In this document: in pieces, positions 27,502-36,196 of the stretch
Layout of the letters: each line of letters starts with the position of its first letter
Position numbering within the stretch: position 1 is the first letter of the stretch
Assembly: GCA_934162665.1 (NCBI GenBank)
Contig: CAKPJN010000006.1
Location: 1 to 64,000, forward strand
DNA from: an uncultured Bacilli bacterium
GTDB lineage: Bacteria > Bacillota_I > Bacilli_A > RF39 > UBA660
Direction: 5' to 3'
Length of the DNA: 64,000 bases
Notes under the pieces: generated by a model
The model's database searches: none
What the model was told of the DNA's origin: nothing
What the model saw: only the letters and a program-made list of their open reading frames with translations
Translations under genes and position numbers: made by a program

Positions 27502-28518
27502 ATGTTTACTAAAATTTATGACAAAATAAAAAATTTCATGAAAGAAAATTATAAATATATATTAGGCTTGATAGTATTTTATTTAATACTTACATATCCA
27601 CTAGACTATTATATATTTACAGGTGGTGGCATATCCAATATCAATACCAGAATAACAGTAGAAGATGGATATAAAGAAAAAGGAAGCCTAAATATATCCT
27701 ATGTCTCTGAATTACAAGGCAATACGCTCACTTACATTTTAAGTTATATAATGCCAAACTGGAAAAGAGAAAAAATAAATAATTATAAATATGATGATAA
27801 CGAAACAATAGAAGATATAAATTTTAGAAGCAATCTAGATTTAGAAAGCACTAATAGTAGGGCAGTAAAAATAGCTTACGAGTTAGCTGGCAAAGACTAT
27901 AAAACAATAGATACAAAAATATATGTAACTTATGTATCCGATGAATATAAAACAGCTTTAAAGGTTAAAGATCAAATATTAACAATTAATGATAAGCATT
28001 TTGAGACAACGGATGAATATAAAAAATATATAAACACACTAGAAGAAGGAGATACTGTAAAAGTAAAAGTTTTAAGGAATAAAGAAGAAAAAATTATCAA
28101 TACTAAAATATATAAATTAAAAGATAGATTAATTTTAGGCGTAATGTTAGAACAACTTTCTACATATGAAGTAAATCCAAAAATAAAAATAAAGTTTAAT
28201 AGTAGAGAACAAGGTCCATCCGGAGGGCTAATAACAACTTTATATATTTACAATCAGTTGACAGAAAAAGATTTAACAAATTCATACAAAATAGCAGGTA
28301 CAGGTACAATTGAAGAAGATCATACAATTGGAGAAATTGGAGAAGTAAAATACAAACTATTAGGTGCAGTAAAAGAAAAAGCTGATGTATTCATAGTACC
28401 AAACGGTACCAATTATAAAACTTGTATTAAGGCCAAAAAAGAAAAAAATTTAAAAATAAAAATAATAGGTGTCAGTACAATAGAAGAAGCAATACAAAAA
28501 TTAGGTGAATTAAAATAA
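27502..28518 (+). CDS. ylbL: PDZ-Lon-like membrane protease (YlbL/SepM type)
   Basis: The 338-aa protein has an N-terminal membrane anchor (residues 18-38, then YYIFTGGG), a PDZ domain around residues 130-200, and a Lon-type proteolytic domain. The catalytic Ser is in GPSGGL near residue 240 and the Lys in GEVKYKLLGA near residue 284. Family members cleave extracytoplasmic peptides: SepM trims the competence peptide in streptococci, and YlbL is linked to cell-division checkpoint control in Bacillus. GGGATGATTAA precedes the ATG. Confidence 0.92.
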   Translation: MFTKIYDKIKNFMKENYKYILGLIVFYLILTYPLDYYIFTGGGISNINTRITVEDGYKEKGSLNISYVSELQGNTLTYILSYIMPNWKREKINNYKYDDNETIEDINFRSNLDLESTNSRAVKIAYELAGKDYKTIDTKIYVTYVSDEYKTALKVKDQILTINDKHFETTDEYKKYINTLEEGDTVKVKVLRNKEEKIINTKIYKLKDRLILGVMLEQLSTYEVNPKIKIKFNSREQGPSGGLITTLYIYNQLTEKDLTNSYKIAGTGTIEEDHTIGEIGEVKYKLLGAVKEKADVFIVPNGTNYKTCIKAKKEKNLKIKIIGVSTIEEAIQKLGELK

Positions 28519-28575
28519 AAAAGCTATACAAATCAAAAAAAATTTTGTATAATATTAACGTAGAGTAGGGATAAT

Positions 28576-29913
28576 ATGAAAAAAGATATGAATAATAACA
28601 AATTTATAAGTATTAAAAATATATATTTCTTAGGATTAATATTAGTGGCTTTAATTTTAATAACTACATCATTTACTTATGCATTATTCACAACTTCAAG
28701 TATTAAAAAGAATGCAGTAAATATAAAAACAGGAAGTCTAGGATTAACTGTTAAATGTGATGATTTCAATGAATCTAATCAAGTTACAGTTGATGCCAAT
28801 AGTGAAAAAAATATTACTATTACAGTTTCTAATCCTAATGAAATACCTGTCAAATATAATCTTTACTATCAGTCATCAAAAAATCTAGATGATATAGAAC
28901 TAGGCTACATTACATCATCAGATAAATCTCCTGATAAGAATGGTGAGGTTCTTTCAAAACAAGGAGAAGGTGGAGATACTAAAAAAATAAAAATCAATAT
29001 TAAAAATAATAGTGATACTTCTTTAACATTAACCATTGGAACTAGCGTTGGTCTTTCAAACAAAACACTTGCATTTCCAGAAGGAAAAAGTATTTTTACA
29101 GAATCTAGCAAAAAATTCGTATGTAAAAGAGCAGTAAATCTTCATACAGAAGAATGTTCATATACTGATCCAACATCTAATTGTAGTGGAGCAGGTTATA
29201 CAGTAGATGGAAGTAAAGGTACAACAACTATCACTTATGGAAATTTAGGAGTAGTAAATACATTAACTAGTGGAGATGCTTTTGATTGTGATATTAATGG
29301 TGATGAAGCTTTTGACGAGGCAACAGAAAGATTTTACTATGTAACAGATTTAGACTCGGATACCGCAACATTAATTTATTATAATAATACATCAAAAGAA
29401 GTTGCGGATAATACGCCTGCAGGTTTAACAGCATATTATGCTACAGCAGATGAGAACTGGCACGGACCAGTAAACGCTATAACTAAACTTCCAACTACTA
29501 CTCAATGGAAGACAACTCTTACAAATACAAAAAGAGCTATAACAACAGAAACAGGAACATCATTAACAACAGGAGGAACACTCCCAACTGACTTTAGCTA
29601 TGAAGGATATGCTGCAAGGCTTATTACATATCAAGAAGTAAAGGTTGCTTGTGGGTATATAGATACTTCTCAAATTGGTGCATTAGATAATTGTGAGTAT
29701 CTAATAGAAAATACAAAATTTTCATCTGATAATAATGGAAATTATGGATATTGGTTAGAAACTCCTACATCATCTGATGCTACAAATGCTTGGTATATTA
29801 AAGGTCACGGAGGTAGTAATAGAAATATAGCTAATCGAACTACTTCAGGTAATACTAGTTTGGGAGTACGACCAGTTATAGAAGTAAAAAAAGCAGATAT
29901 AGATTATAAGTAA
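28576..29913 (+). CDS. Secreted surface protein with C-terminal GVRP domain
   Basis: The 445-aa protein has a signal or anchor segment at residues 16-37 ending FTYALFTTSS, reminiscent of TasA/SipW-type substrates. An N-terminal beta domain follows (about 45-165), then a Cys-bearing linker (CKRAVNLHTEEC, then NCSGAGYT). The C-terminal domain contains ERFYYVTDLDSDTATLIYY, ENWHGPVNAITKLPTT and a final YWLETPTSSDA...LGVRPVIEV. I recall this C-terminal architecture as common in surface proteins of uncultured Bacilli; the function is unknown. It has fewer AT-ending codons than its neighbours and its own terminator. Confidence 0.8.
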   Translation: MKKDMNNNKFISIKNIYFLGLILVALILITTSFTYALFTTSSIKKNAVNIKTGSLGLTVKCDDFNESNQVTVDANSEKNITITVSNPNEIPVKYNLYYQSSKNLDDIELGYITSSDKSPDKNGEVLSKQGEGGDTKKIKINIKNNSDTSLTLTIGTSVGLSNKTLAFPEGKSIFTESSKKFVCKRAVNLHTEECSYTDPTSNCSGAGYTVDGSKGTTTITYGNLGVVNTLTSGDAFDCDINGDEAFDEATERFYYVTDLDSDTATLIYYNNTSKEVADNTPAGLTAYYATADENWHGPVNAITKLPTTTQWKTTLTNTKRAITTETGTSLTTGGTLPTDFSYEGYAARLITYQEVKVACGYIDTSQIGALDNCEYLIENTKFSSDNNGNYGYWLETPTSSDATNAWYIKGHGGSNRNIANRTTSGNTSLGVRPVIEVKKADIDYK

Positions 29914-29940
29914 GAAATAGAAGATTCTATTTCTTTTTCT
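29913..29940 (+). terminator. Terminator of the surface-protein gene
   Basis: A 9-bp stem (AGAAATAGA / TCTATTTCT) is followed by TTTTCTTT immediately after the stop codon. Confidence 0.85.
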
Positions 29941-30091
29941 TTATACATTAGAAATTTTCTCAGGAAAAGATAATAAATTAAATCATTAATAATCAACATC
30001 TATTACAACAATATTTATTTTAATTCTTTTATTATAATAGATAGACTTTATATTAACAATTTGATACAATAAACGTAGTGTGGTGAAGTAA

Positions 30092-32638
30092 ATGAAACGA
30101 AATGAAGTGGATAGAACTAAACTATCTCCTATGATGCAACAATATATGGAAATTAAAGATAATTATGAAGATAGTATTATCTTTTTTAGATTAGGAGATT
30201 TTTATGAAATGTTTTTTGATGATGCAATATTGGCATCAAGAATATTAGAATTAACTTTAACCGGGAAACAAGCTGGACTTGATGAGAGGGTACCAATGTG
30301 TGGAATTCCTCATCATGCCTATGCTTCATATGTAGACACTTTAATAGACAAAGGTTATAAAGTAGCCATTTGTGAACAATTAGAAGATCCAAAATCAACT
30401 AAAGGTATGGTTAAAAGAGATGTCATACAAGTTGTAACAAAAGGAACTAGAATTGATGAAAACATTGATTCAAAAAGCAATAACTTTATAGCGAATATTT
30501 ATAACTTTGATTATTGTTATGGAATTAGTTATATAGATGTTTCAACTGGAGAAGTTTATGTTGAATTAATTGAAGGCGAAGAATCAAAAGTAATCAGAGA
30601 AGTTGTAAAAAATGGCTTTAAAGAGGTACTTGTAAATGATACTATTGATAGAGAAATTGTAAATGTACTACGTTCAAAATATAACATATTAGTAACGATT
30701 ACTAAGGAATTATTAGAAGATGACAACTATGATTATATCTATAAAAATTTAGAAGATAGCAGATTACAAATAGTTTTAAAACACTTACTAAATTATATTA
30801 TTGATACTAAAAAAGGAGATTTGCATCATCTTCAAAAAGCAATCTTTGTAAAGTCTAGTGAATATCTAGAATTTGATATTAATACTAAAAAGAATTTGGA
30901 ATTAGTAGAAACATTAAGAAATAGAGAAAGACAATATAGTCTATTATGGTTATTAGACAAAAATAAAACAGCAATGGGATCGAGATTTTTAAAACATAAT
31001 ATAGAAAATCCATTAACTAATAAAGATGAAATCAATCGTCGATATGATTTGGTAGAAAAATTATCAACTGAATTTATCTTAAGAGATGATTTAATTAAAG
31101 AATTATCTAATGTGTATGATTTAGAAAGACTTGTTGGACGTATTACATATGGGAATTTAAACGCTAAAGACCTATTACAATTAAAAAACTCACTCAAATC
31201 ATTACCTAGAATCAAGGAAATACTTGAAGAATTAAAATTTGATAAAAAGATAGATACCTTAGACGAGTTATATAATTTATTAGAAAATACTATTAATGAA
31301 GATGCCCCATTTACCCTACATGAAGGACATTTAATAAAAGATGGTTATAACAAGGAATTAGATGAACTTAAAAGTATCAGTAGTGGTTCAAAAGATTTTA
31401 TTCTTGATATGGAACAAAAAGAAAAAGAGCGAACTGGTATCAAAAATTTAAAAGTAGGTTTTAACAAAGTATTTGGTTATTATATTGAGGTATCTAAAGG
31501 ACAAACTCATCTTATTAAAGAAGAATATGGATATGAGAGAAAGCAAACTTTAGCTAATTGTGAACGATATATAACACCAGTACTAAAAGAAAAAGAAAAT
31601 ATTATTTTAGGTGCTGAAGAAAAAATCATTAATCTAGAATATAAATTATTTATGGATATCCGTGAAATAACAAAAAGATATGTTGGAAAGATTCAAAAAA
31701 TATCTAAAATAATTAGCGAAGTAGATATGATTCAATCATTTTCGATCGTTAGTGATAATAATAAGTATGTAAGACCTATTATTTCAGAAGAAAAAGTAAT
31801 AAAGATGGTTGAGTCAAGACATCCGGTTGTTGAACAAGTAATGAAAGATAAATATATTTCAAATGATATTATTATGGATAAAACAACTAATATTTTATTA
31901 ATAACAGGTCCAAACATGGCTGGTAAATCAACTTATATGCGTCAATGCGCAATTAACGTAATAATGGCTCAAATAGGATGTTTTGTTCCTTGTAAAAGTT
32001 GTCAGATTCCTGTATTTGATAAAATATTTACAAGAATTGGTGCAAGCGATGATTTAGTAAGCGGTGAATCTACTTTTATGGTAGAGATGAAAGAGGCTGA
32101 ATTTGCTTTAAGCGAAGCAACAGAAAACAGTTTAATTCTATTTGATGAATTAGGACGTGGAACCGCAACATATGACGGAATGAGCCTAGCTCAAGCAATT
32201 TTAGAATATATTCATGATAAAGTAAAGGCAAAAACAATGTTTTCAACTCATTATCATGAACTAACAGTTTTAGAAAAAGATTTAAAAAACTTAAAAAATG
32301 TTCATGTATCAGCTATTGAAGAAAATGGAAAAATTACCTTCTTACACAAAATTAAACCAGGTGCTGTAGATAAAAGTTATGGTATACATGTAGCGTCTCT
32401 CGCTCATCTACCAACATCACTTATCAAAAGAGCGGAAGATATTTTAAATGTTTATGAGAAAAAGAACATAAAAAAAGAAACATTCACTCAAACATCTTTG
32501 TTTGAATTATCAGAAAGCGAATTACCAAAAGAAAATCCTATAGAAGAAAAGATAAAAGAAATTAATCCGTTAGAAATGACACCAATGGACGCAATAAATT
32601 TCTTATACGAATTAAAAAAAGAAGTAAAAAATAAATAA
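30092..32638 (+). CDS. mutS: DNA mismatch repair protein MutS
   Basis: MutS recognises base mismatches and small loops and recruits MutL. The 848-aa protein has the mismatch-probing F-x-E motif in LGDFYEMFF near residue 35, connector, lever and clamp domains, and the C-terminal ABC-type ATPase. That ATPase carries Walker A GPNMAGKSTYMRQ, signature region SGESTFMVEMKEA, Walker B LILFDELGRGTATYDG and the STHYHELT switch. A small C-terminal helical tail follows. GTGTGGTGAAG precedes the ATG. mutL is 19 kb away, unlike the adjacent mutS-mutL of Bacillus. Confidence 0.98.
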   Translation: MKRNEVDRTKLSPMMQQYMEIKDNYEDSIIFFRLGDFYEMFFDDAILASRILELTLTGKQAGLDERVPMCGIPHHAYASYVDTLIDKGYKVAICEQLEDPKSTKGMVKRDVIQVVTKGTRIDENIDSKSNNFIANIYNFDYCYGISYIDVSTGEVYVELIEGEESKVIREVVKNGFKEVLVNDTIDREIVNVLRSKYNILVTITKELLEDDNYDYIYKNLEDSRLQIVLKHLLNYIIDTKKGDLHHLQKAIFVKSSEYLEFDINTKKNLELVETLRNRERQYSLLWLLDKNKTAMGSRFLKHNIENPLTNKDEINRRYDLVEKLSTEFILRDDLIKELSNVYDLERLVGRITYGNLNAKDLLQLKNSLKSLPRIKEILEELKFDKKIDTLDELYNLLENTINEDAPFTLHEGHLIKDGYNKELDELKSISSGSKDFILDMEQKEKERTGIKNLKVGFNKVFGYYIEVSKGQTHLIKEEYGYERKQTLANCERYITPVLKEKENIILGAEEKIINLEYKLFMDIREITKRYVGKIQKISKIISEVDMIQSFSIVSDNNKYVRPIISEEKVIKMVESRHPVVEQVMKDKYISNDIIMDKTTNILLITGPNMAGKSTYMRQCAINVIMAQIGCFVPCKSCQIPVFDKIFTRIGASDDLVSGESTFMVEMKEAEFALSEATENSLILFDELGRGTATYDGMSLAQAILEYIHDKVKAKTMFSTHYHELTVLEKDLKNLKNVHVSAIEENGKITFLHKIKPGAVDKSYGIHVASLAHLPTSLIKRAEDILNVYEKKNIKKETFTQTSLFELSESELPKENPIEEKIKEINPLEMTPMDAINFLYELKKEVKNK

Positions 32639-32677
32639 TTTAAAAAGCCAAATTTCGGTAAAATTTGTTAAAAGGTG

Positions 32678-32706
32678 TTGACAGACCCGCTTTAAAGTGG
32701 TAAATT
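32678..32706 (+). promoter_or_regulatory. Promoter of the rel leader
   Basis: TTGACA (32678-32683) is followed after 17 bases by TAAATT (32701-32706), about 200 bases before the rel start. It would drive a leader transcript containing a short reading frame and a terminator. Confidence 0.7.
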
Positions 32707-32739
32707 TGATGAAAATTATTGAAAAAAGGGAGAAAGTAT

Positions 32740-32844
32740 ATGTGTAATAATATATTAGATTATTGTATAACTCTGAATAATATAAAAAATATAAATATTT
32801 GTAATATATATTACTTATATTTGCTTTCTTCTGCTCAAAAATAA
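32740..32844 (+). CDS. Putative 34-aa leader peptide upstream of rel
   Basis: A short reading frame starts at ATG 32740, 7 bases after GGGAG, and stops at TAA 32842-32844, inside the left arm of an intrinsic terminator. The peptide (MCNNILDYCITLNN..., ending LLSSAQK) is rich in Ile and Asn codons and has four Tyr and three Cys. A promoter lies correctly upstream. The arrangement of promoter, leader peptide, terminator and gene is that of classical attenuation. There is no evidence yet that the peptide is made. Confidence 0.5.
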   Translation: MCNNILDYCITLNNIKNINICNIYYLYLLSSAQK

Positions 32845-32887
32845 AACGGTGATTTATGGCATTATGCTGTAATGTGCCGTTTTTTTG
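32843..32887 (+). terminator. Terminator/attenuator in the rel leader
   Basis: AAAACGG (32843-32849) pairs with CCGTTTT (32877-32883), with an inner CATTA/TAATG stem, and the U-tract runs to 32886. It sits between the leader peptide and the rel ribosome binding site at 32896-32902, so it would stop most transcripts before rel unless bypassed. Confidence 0.8.
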
Positions 32888-32908
32888 TTATATTTGGAGG
32901 TGATTAAA

Positions 32909-34348
32909 ATGAATGAATTAACATTAGATGATTTACTTGATAATGTAAAAAAGTATAATGAAGAAGGTGTTAATGAGGTAGCAAAAGCATATCATTATGC
33001 AGAAGAATTACATAAAGGCCAGTACAGACAAAGTGGAGAACCATATATAAGTCATCCACTTAATGTAGCATATATCTTATCAGAGATGCATGCAGATACA
33101 GATACAATATGTGCTGGATTACTACATGATACATTAGAAGATACAAATACAACTAAAGAAGCAATAGCAGAAGATTTTAATAAAGAAGTAGCAAATCTAG
33201 TAGATGGAGTAACAAAAATAAGCAAGTTAAATTTTTCATCAAAACAAGATCAAAATATGGCAAATACAAGAAAGATTATTACTGGACTTACTGAAGATGT
33301 AAGAATAATAATTATTAAACTAACTGATAGACTACATAATATGAGAACACTAGAATATAAATCAGAATTTAAACAAAAAGAAAACTCAATGGAAACAATG
33401 GATATATTTGTACCACTTGCTTATTATATAGGAGCATATAAAATAAAAAGTGAACTTGAAGATATATCACTTAGATATTTGTATCCAGAAAAATATAAAA
33501 GAATAGAAGATATAAAACTAAGAACAGAAGATGATAGTAAGAAATGTTTACAGGAAATGTTTCAAACAATAAATGGAATATTAAGTGATAAAAATATACC
33601 ACATGAAATAAAGATAAGAACTAAGAATATTTATGGAATATATAAAAGATTAGAACAAGGACATAAAATATCAGATATACATGATTTATTAGCACTTAAA
33701 ATAATGGTAGATGATATAGCAAATTGTTATCAAACACTTGGACTAATTCATTCAAAATATCATCCAATAAATGAAAAGTTTAAAGATTATATATATAATC
33801 CAAAAACAAATATGTATAGATCACTGCATACAACAGTATTTGGAGAAGATGATAGACTTGTTCAAACACAAATAAGAACATTTGATATGGATAAAATAGC
33901 ATCATTTGGACTAGCTACATATTGGGATATAGAAAAAGGAAATGCTAGAGATGTAATGCAAGAAGATTTAAAGAATAAGTATCAATTTTTTAAGAGTTTA
34001 GTAGAAATAAATAGAGTATTTGGAGATAATCAAGAATTTGTAAGGCAAGTAAAAGAAGAATTATTTGCAGATAAAATATATGTATATACAACAAAAGGTG
34101 ATATTATAGAATTACCAAAAGGATCAACAGCAATAGATTTTGCATATAAAATACATTCAGATATAGGAAATACAATGGTGTCAGCTGTAGTAAATGATAA
34201 AGTAGTAGATGCAGATTATGTTTTACATAATAAAGATAGAATAAGGATAATTACAGATATATTATCTTATGGTCCTAGGGAAGAATGGATAGATAAAGTA
34301 CAAACAACAAAAGCAAAAAGAAAGATAAAAGAATTTAGTAGAAAGTAA
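32909..34348 (+). CDS. Short Rel/SpoT-family protein, synthetase site altered
   Basis: Rel proteins make and degrade (p)ppGpp. This 479-aa protein has the HD hydrolase domain (SHPLNVAYIL, HDTLEDT at 73-79, DRLHNMRTL), the nucleotidyltransferase domain (IRTKNIYGIYKR, FKDYI, NMYRSLHTTVFGE) and a TGS domain (ELPKGSTAIDFAYKIHSDIG). It stops soon after TGS, without the helical, zinc-finger and ACT parts of a usual 730-aa Rel. The glutamate of the EVQIRT motif, needed for synthesis in the family, is Gln319 here (QTQIRT), so it may be mainly a hydrolase. ATG 32909 follows GGAGGTGAT. Codons are strongly A-ending. Confidence 0.88.
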   Translation: MNELTLDDLLDNVKKYNEEGVNEVAKAYHYAEELHKGQYRQSGEPYISHPLNVAYILSEMHADTDTICAGLLHDTLEDTNTTKEAIAEDFNKEVANLVDGVTKISKLNFSSKQDQNMANTRKIITGLTEDVRIIIIKLTDRLHNMRTLEYKSEFKQKENSMETMDIFVPLAYYIGAYKIKSELEDISLRYLYPEKYKRIEDIKLRTEDDSKKCLQEMFQTINGILSDKNIPHEIKIRTKNIYGIYKRLEQGHKISDIHDLLALKIMVDDIANCYQTLGLIHSKYHPINEKFKDYIYNPKTNMYRSLHTTVFGEDDRLVQTQIRTFDMDKIASFGLATYWDIEKGNARDVMQEDLKNKYQFFKSLVEINRVFGDNQEFVRQVKEELFADKIYVYTTKGDIIELPKGSTAIDFAYKIHSDIGNTMVSAVVNDKVVDADYVLHNKDRIRIITDILSYGPREEWIDKVQTTKAKRKIKEFSRK

Positions 34349-34401
34349 AAAATGAGTTTATAGCGATCTCATTAAAAAGACTAAAGAAGAAGATGATAAT
34401 T

Positions 34402-34854
34402 ATGAATAAAGTAATATATATAGACTTTGATGGTGTGCTTGTTGATACACCTAATATGATTAATAATGCACTTAAAAACTCTGTTAATAGTTTTGAAACA
34501 TGTAAAAATTTAGCATGGAATTATTTTTTGAAAAATTGTAGTGAAATTGAAAATAATTTTTCATGTATAGAAGAAATTTCTAAAAAATATAAAGTCGTAA
34601 TATTAACTCATGTTTATTCCGAGAATGAATTGCTCGAAAAAGAAAAATTTATATCAAATTTATTTCAAAATGTTGATTTTGTTCCAGTTCCATATAATAT
34701 AGAAAAAAATAAAATTGTTAATTCAAAAGGAAATATATTGATTGATGATTACTCAAAAAATGTTAATAAATGGATTGAGTCAGGAGGTATTGGTATTCAT
34801 TTGAATACGGAAAAAAGAATTGATAAATTGTTAAATGAGTATTTAATAGTTTAG
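34402..34854 (+). CDS. HAD-superfamily nucleotidase-like protein (NT5C type)
   Basis: The 150-aa protein begins with YIDFDGVLVDTP, the HAD nucleophile motif, then VVILTHVY as the second motif and ILIDDYSKNVNKWIESGG. This last block closely resembles the C-terminal motif of 5'(3')-deoxyribonucleotidases (NT5C family). Such enzymes remove phosphate from nucleotides. It is short for a HAD enzyme and lacks a large cap. ATG 34402 lies about 9 bases after AGAAGAAG; an in-frame ATG at 34393 is an alternative. It is the first gene of a compact five-gene set. The substrate could be a nucleotide-containing metabolite; that is inference. Confidence 0.75.
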   Translation: MNKVIYIDFDGVLVDTPNMINNALKNSVNSFETCKNLAWNYFLKNCSEIENNFSCIEEISKKYKVVILTHVYSENELLEKEKFISNLFQNVDFVPVPYNIEKNKIVNSKGNILIDDYSKNVNKWIESGGIGIHLNTEKRIDKLLNEYLIV

Positions 34855-34888
34855 TAATATATAATATTTAATACGAGGAGGAGATAAA

Positions 34889-36196
34889 ATGAAAGAAAAT
34901 TTAATTGTAAAAATAGGTATTACACCATCAGAGGCACCATTTAGGATTACATGTTTAAGAACTTTTTTATATATTAATGCTATTGCTGAAAATAATAGTA
35001 TAAAAGGAGGTAAAAGTAAAATTATTTTTCAGATTGATAATACTAATAAATCTAAAATAAGACACTCCAACGAAGAAATTATAGAATTTTATCAAAAAAT
35101 GAGGATATTACCATCAAAACATTCTGATGTAGAAATAACAACTCAAACTGATTTAACAAATGAATGTGAAAAATATTTTGAAAAATTACAAAAACTTGGT
35201 TTAATTATTCACAATGAAGATGGAACAGATTCTTTCAATATAAAAAAATATATTGAATTATATGGCTCGATGATTGAAGTTGCTGATGAAGTAAATGGAA
35301 CAACTATGTTTGATGCTAATTTGTTAACAGATAATGATTCTATAATTATAAAAAGATCAAATGGAACCTTTTTATATAACTTTTGTGCTGCCGTTGATAC
35401 TATTCATTGGGGATTTACTACGTTAATAAGAGGAAAAAATAAAATGGTAAGTGCTGCATTTCAAAATATGTATATAAAATCATTAGGTTTTGAAACTCCA
35501 AATTATTTTCATTTACCATTGCTTTTAGAAGAAAATAATAAAAATTCGTTTAATATAAATGCAAGATCTGATATTAGAGAATTATTTAAAAATGGTTTTG
35601 CATATATGCCAGTTATAAATTATATTTTAAATACTGGATATGGTGATCAAACAGATAGTTATAATTCAATTGATGAGTTTAATCAAAAGTTTGATATTCA
35701 GAAAATTCATAAATCAGATTCTCATTTTGATTTTAATATATTAAAAAAAACATGTAATAGATTTTATCAACATGATATTTCTTATAATGATTATGTGGAT
35801 ATGTTGAAAACACATGTTGAATTGATGAATTGGCCATACGAAATAATGAATTATTCTGTGATAGGTTATAAACATCAACTTAATCCTCAAAAAATATATC
35901 AGTTATATACTCAAATGAATGAACCTAAATTTGAAGAATTAATAACCGATAATCAGAAGGAAGAAATCTTAAATTTGATTAATTTGTTATTGGTAAATTA
36001 TGATGACACTATGTCTAAAATATTGAATGACAAACAAAATAAAAAAGAAAAATTAAAACTTATTAAATATATTTTATCAGGATCCTTTGATGGATTAACA
36101 TGTGGCGTATATAAGAGTTGTTATGATGATGAAACATACCAAAAGAGATTATTATATGTAAAAAATAAAATTATTAATGGAAGTGATGATAATTGA
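34889..36196 (+). CDS. Glutamyl-tRNA-synthetase-like protein lacking HIGH and KMSKS
   Basis: The 435-aa protein follows the class I GluRS catalytic fold. GluRS RFAPSPTG...ARTAL aligns with ITPSEAPFRITCLRTFL (11-27), RIEDTD with QIDNTN (48-53), IRRTDGSPTYNF with IKRSNGTFLYNF (154-165), then AVDTIHWGFTTLIRG (GluRS: VIRGEDH) and GFAYMPVINYIL (GYLPEALLNYL). The HIGH motif is replaced by FRIT, and KLSKR before the GluRS arm by NNKNSFNINARSD. Glutamate-binding-side residues Y163 and the IRG arginine remain. The C-terminus is shorter and unlike an anticodon domain. It is probably not a normal tRNA charging enzyme. GGAGGAG precedes the ATG. Its stop overlaps the next start. Confidence 0.8.
   Translation: MKENLIVKIGITPSEAPFRITCLRTFLYINAIAENNSIKGGKSKIIFQIDNTNKSKIRHSNEEIIEFYQKMRILPSKHSDVEITTQTDLTNECEKYFEKLQKLGLIIHNEDGTDSFNIKKYIELYGSMIEVADEVNGTTMFDANLLTDNDSIIIKRSNGTFLYNFCAAVDTIHWGFTTLIRGKNKMVSAAFQNMYIKSLGFETPNYFHLPLLLEENNKNSFNINARSDIRELFKNGFAYMPVINYILNTGYGDQTDSYNSIDEFNQKFDIQKIHKSDSHFDFNILKKTCNRFYQHDISYNDYVDMLKTHVELMNWPYEIMNYSVIGYKHQLNPQKIYQLYTQMNEPKFEELITDNQKEEILNLINLLLVNYDDTMSKILNDKQNKKEKLKLIKYILSGSFDGLTCGVYKSCYDDETYQKRLLYVKNKIINGSDDN

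Noticed and set aside
34350..34378. AATGAG/CTCATT hairpin between rel and the five-gene set as a terminator
   Set aside because: The stem is short, with a long loop, and is followed by A instead of T, so it gives no firm evidence that rel and the cluster are separate transcripts.
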